From the NCBI GenBank assembly GCA_030597645.1, contig JAUVRN010000079.1:1-7601 (forward strand): a stretch of 7,601 nt of DNA, in the 5' to 3' direction. Below, in pieces: positions 6,367 to 7,601 of this stretch. Source of the stretch: Candidatus Zixiibacteriota bacterium. GTDB lineage: Bacteria > Zixibacteria > MSB-5A5 > JAUVRN01. The notes beneath the pieces are model-generated. The model did no database searches. It was not told where the DNA came from and saw only the letters and a program-made list of their open reading frames with translations. The translations under genes and the position numbers were made by a program. The number at the start of each line of letters is the position of its first letter. Within the stretch, counting starts at the first letter, position 1.

Positions 6367-7065
6367 ATGAAGCGCACAGTTTTCGGAACAGCCATCGGAA
6401 TAGTGCTCTCAGGTGCTCTCGTGGCGTTCGCTCAGCACGGCGGCCACGATCACGGCAGCATGGGCACCGGCGATCGCGGCAGCATGGGCACAGGTGATCA
6501 CGGCAGCGATAGTGAGTCGATGGCGCATGAACACGCAAAAGCGGAAATGCACGGCGGCGTGTCGACCATGACCCAATCGCATCACTTCGAGGTCGTCTAC
6601 CTGGCGGATGGGATTCGTCTGTATGCCTACGACGGCGCGCAAAACCCCGTTGCAGCCGATGGCATCCAGGGCAACGTCACGCTCAGGTACAAGGACGCCG
6701 AAGCGGAGACGGTGGATCTGGTGTATATGCTCCCCGTTCTGATCGGAAGCGGCCACATGGCCATGGAATCGCGCGAGTTCCTCTTTGCACCGGTGGATCT
6801 GTCCGCGACGGAGCCCGGTTCATTCCAGGTGCAGGTATCGCTTTCACAGCTTCCGGGAGAAGACGAATCGGAAGTGCGATTCATCGATTCGTTCCAGGGG
6901 CTGTCGAACCGTCCCTACATGTGTCCCATGCACGCGGACGTGTGGGGTGAGTCGGCCGACTCCAAGTGTCCACTCTGCGGTATGAAGACATCTGATCTCA
7001 GGCCTGCGACGAGCGCCTCCAAAGATGCAGAGACGGCACCCAGGCATGGTGGACACAGCCAGTGA
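6367..7065 (+). CDS. Secreted His/Met-rich heavy-metal-binding protein
   Basis: A 232-residue exported protein. Residues 1-22 form a signal peptide: positive MKR, a hydrophobic core, and an AFA-Q cleavage site. The mature N-terminus (23-65) is rich in His, Met, Gly and Asp (QHGGHDHGSMG...), including two copies of GSMGTGD(R/H), and suits binding of copper or a similar soft metal. Residues about 70-175 look like a beta-rich domain (HHFEVVYLADGIRLYAYD...). Residues 184-206 (YMCPMHADVW...CPLCGM) are a heavy-metal-binding domain with C186, H189, C201 and C204, as found in copper and heavy-metal efflux proteins. The C-terminus ends HGGHSQ. A periplasmic metal chaperone or buffer is the likely role. 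The copper-ATPase remnant 81 bases downstream supports a copper context. The metal is inferred, not shown. It is separated from the upstream gene by a 223-base gap, so it is probably its own transcription unit. Confidence 0.88.
   Translation: MKRTVFGTAIGIVLSGALVAFAQHGGHDHGSMGTGDRGSMGTGDHGSDSESMAHEHAKAEMHGGVSTMTQSHHFEVVYLADGIRLYAYDGAQNPVAADGIQGNVTLRYKDAEAETVDLVYMLPVLIGSGHMAMESREFLFAPVDLSATEPGSFQVQVSLSQLPGEDESEVRFIDSFQGLSNRPYMCPMHADVWGESADSKCPLCGMKTSDLRPATSASKDAETAPRHGGHSQ
6454..6501 (+). repeat. Two tandem copies of a 24-bp coding repeat
   Basis: Units 6454-6477 and 6478-6501 differ at only three positions and encode GSMGTGDR and GSMGTGDH. A partial third unit (GGCAGC GAT) follows. The repeat widens the metal-binding N-terminus and may vary in copy number between strains. 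Confidence 0.75.
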
Positions 7066-7088
7066 TGTAGTGCCGCACACAGATTAAT

Positions 7089-7116
7089 GGGAGGGCGCGC
7101 CTCCCCGTGTATGGGG
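7089..7116 (+). promoter_or_regulatory. Two overlapping, mutually exclusive hairpins before the 7147 ORF
   Basis: GGGAGG (7089-7094) pairs with CCTCCC (7100-7105) around a GCGCG loop. Alternatively CCCC (7103-7106) pairs with GGGG (7113-7116) around GTGTAT. The two share 7103-7105 and cannot form together. They sit between the metal-binding gene and the ribosome site at 7131-7140. No T-run follows either one, so neither is a standard intrinsic terminator. A role in RNA stability or translation is speculative. Confidence 0.3.
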
Positions 7117-7130
7117 ATCGCGTGTCCAGA

Positions 7131-7140
7131 AAGGAGGGAG
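7131..7140 (+). promoter_or_regulatory. Strong ribosome binding site of the 7147 ORF
   Basis: AAGGAGGGAG ends six bases before ATG 7147. Its quality shows that the 5' end of this ORF comes from a genuine gene start, which matters because its 3' end is a fragment of another gene. Confidence 0.65.
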
Positions 7141-7146
7141 TTCATC

Positions 7147-7515
7147 ATGTCAGCAGCAATCACCCTGGTTCTCTTCCTTTCCGTGGAGATGGGCGTACTC
7201 CAGGCGAGTGCGCCGCGCGCCCTTCCCGATTTTCAGATGGTCTATCCGTCCTTATCCGTCTCGACCCTCGGCATCGAGGCACGGGGCATCGACATGTCCC
7301 TGGGCACATCATCGGCTCTGCTCGACCGCGGCGATCCGGGGCAGAGTCTTTTCTTTGCATTCATTTACAATCCGCTTGGCGTGCCCGTAGCGGTCGGTGC
7401 GCTGTATCCGGTGTTCGGCCTGCTGCTGAGCCCTATGATTGCCGCTGCAGCCATGAGCTTCAGCTCGGTGTCGGTGATCGCCAACGCGCTGAGACTGCGT
7501 TCAGTCAGGCTCTGA
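7147..7515 (+). CDS. Chimeric ORF ending in the C-terminus of a copper P-type ATPase (probable remnant)
   Basis: A 122-codon ORF starting at ATG 7147 behind a strong ribosome site. Residues about 66-117 (QSLFFAFIYNPLGVPVAVG, ALYPVFG, LLSPMIAAAAMSFSSVSV, IANALRLR) match the last two membrane helices and tail of CopA-type Cu(I) P1B-ATPases, including the family's YN and MSFSSVSV signatures. Everything else an ATPase needs is absent: metal-binding domain, CPC motif, DKTG phosphorylation site and ATP-binding domain. GIDMSLGTSSALL (48-59) may be a decayed trace of the ATPase segment just before these helices. Residues 1-20 form a hydrophobic signal or anchor, and about 21-45 match nothing I know. 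It cannot pump ions alone. The simplest reading is a deletion that joined the start of another copper-locus gene to the copA 3' end. A functional small membrane protein is the less likely alternative. It follows the metal-binding gene by 81 bases. Confidence 0.7.
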   Translation: MSAAITLVLFLSVEMGVLQASAPRALPDFQMVYPSLSVSTLGIEARGIDMSLGTSSALLDRGDPGQSLFFAFIYNPLGVPVAVGALYPVFGLLLSPMIAAAAMSFSSVSVIANALRLRSVRL

Positions 7516-7601
7516 CACTTCAGGACTGGGCTCGAACTCCCGCACGTAGTGGAACGGGGATGTCGTGACGACCGGTTCTTGGTACGCCCAGCCCTGGGGG
7601 G
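7501..7601 (-). CDS. C-terminal end of an unidentified convergent gene (partial)
   Basis: The minus strand is open from the right edge to a TGA at 7503-7501, giving 32 residues that include GWAYQEPVVTTSPFHYVREF and end SEPD. Aromatic, Pro and acidic residues in this proportion look like real protein rather than a shadow frame. The plus-strand ORF stops at 7515, leaving this stretch free on the other strand. The family cannot be named from so short a tail. It overlaps the copper-ATPase remnant tail-to-tail by 15 bp. Confidence 0.5.
   Translation of the reverse strand, partial: PQGWAYQEPVVTTSPFHYVREFEPSPEVSEPD

Noticed and set aside
7107..7568. A 153-codon plus-strand ORF overlapping the copper remnant in another frame
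   Set aside because: Its translation is Arg/His/Ser-rich with no motif, while the other frame encodes clear copper-ATPase helices behind a strong ribosome site.

Overview
The window is about 60% GC by eye and densely coded, with strong purine-rich ribosome binding sites. Protein families point to a Gram-negative bacterium, probably a proteobacterium. No rRNA, tRNA or marker gene is present, so the assignment rests on gene style alone. I see no CRISPR array, tRNA, rRNA or complete insertion sequence.

Left edge (1-958, minus strand): the N-terminal 319 residues of a large protein of the HEAT-repeat-associated type. It reads from a TTG start and runs off the window. It is divergent from the next block across a 298-bp intergenic region that holds a candidate promoter and a 7-bp inverted repeat.

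Central block (1257-5066, plus strand): three enzymes in a row. They are an isocitrate/isopropylmalate-type beta-decarboxylating dehydrogenase, an MmgE/PrpD-family dehydratase/decarboxylase/epimerase, and a creatinase/aminopeptidase-P (M24) family metalloenzyme. The last two are 3 nt apart. The likely logic is that the M24 enzyme cleaves a C-N or similar bond, the MmgE/PrpD enzyme rearranges or hydrates a polycarboxylate, and the dehydrogenase oxidatively decarboxylates a 2-hydroxy-acid. The substrate is unknown. This block is the best candidate here for an undescribed pathway. A 35-codon ORF overlaps the M24 stop (ATGA) and leads into a polyprenyl-phosphate sugar-1-phosphate transferase of the WecA/WbpL type (5160-6143).

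Right block (6144-7601): a more AT-rich intergenic region with hairpins precedes a secreted His/Met-rich protein ending in a CPMH...CPLCGM heavy-metal-binding domain (6367-7065). Next comes a 122-codon ORF (7147-7515) with a perfect ribosome binding site. Its N-terminus looks like a signal/anchor sequence, but its last ~52 residues are the terminal membrane helices of a copper P-type ATPase. This looks like the scar of a deletion inside a copper-resistance locus. The final 101 bases hold the C-terminal end of a convergent minus-strand gene that overlaps the remnant tail-to-tail by 15 bp.
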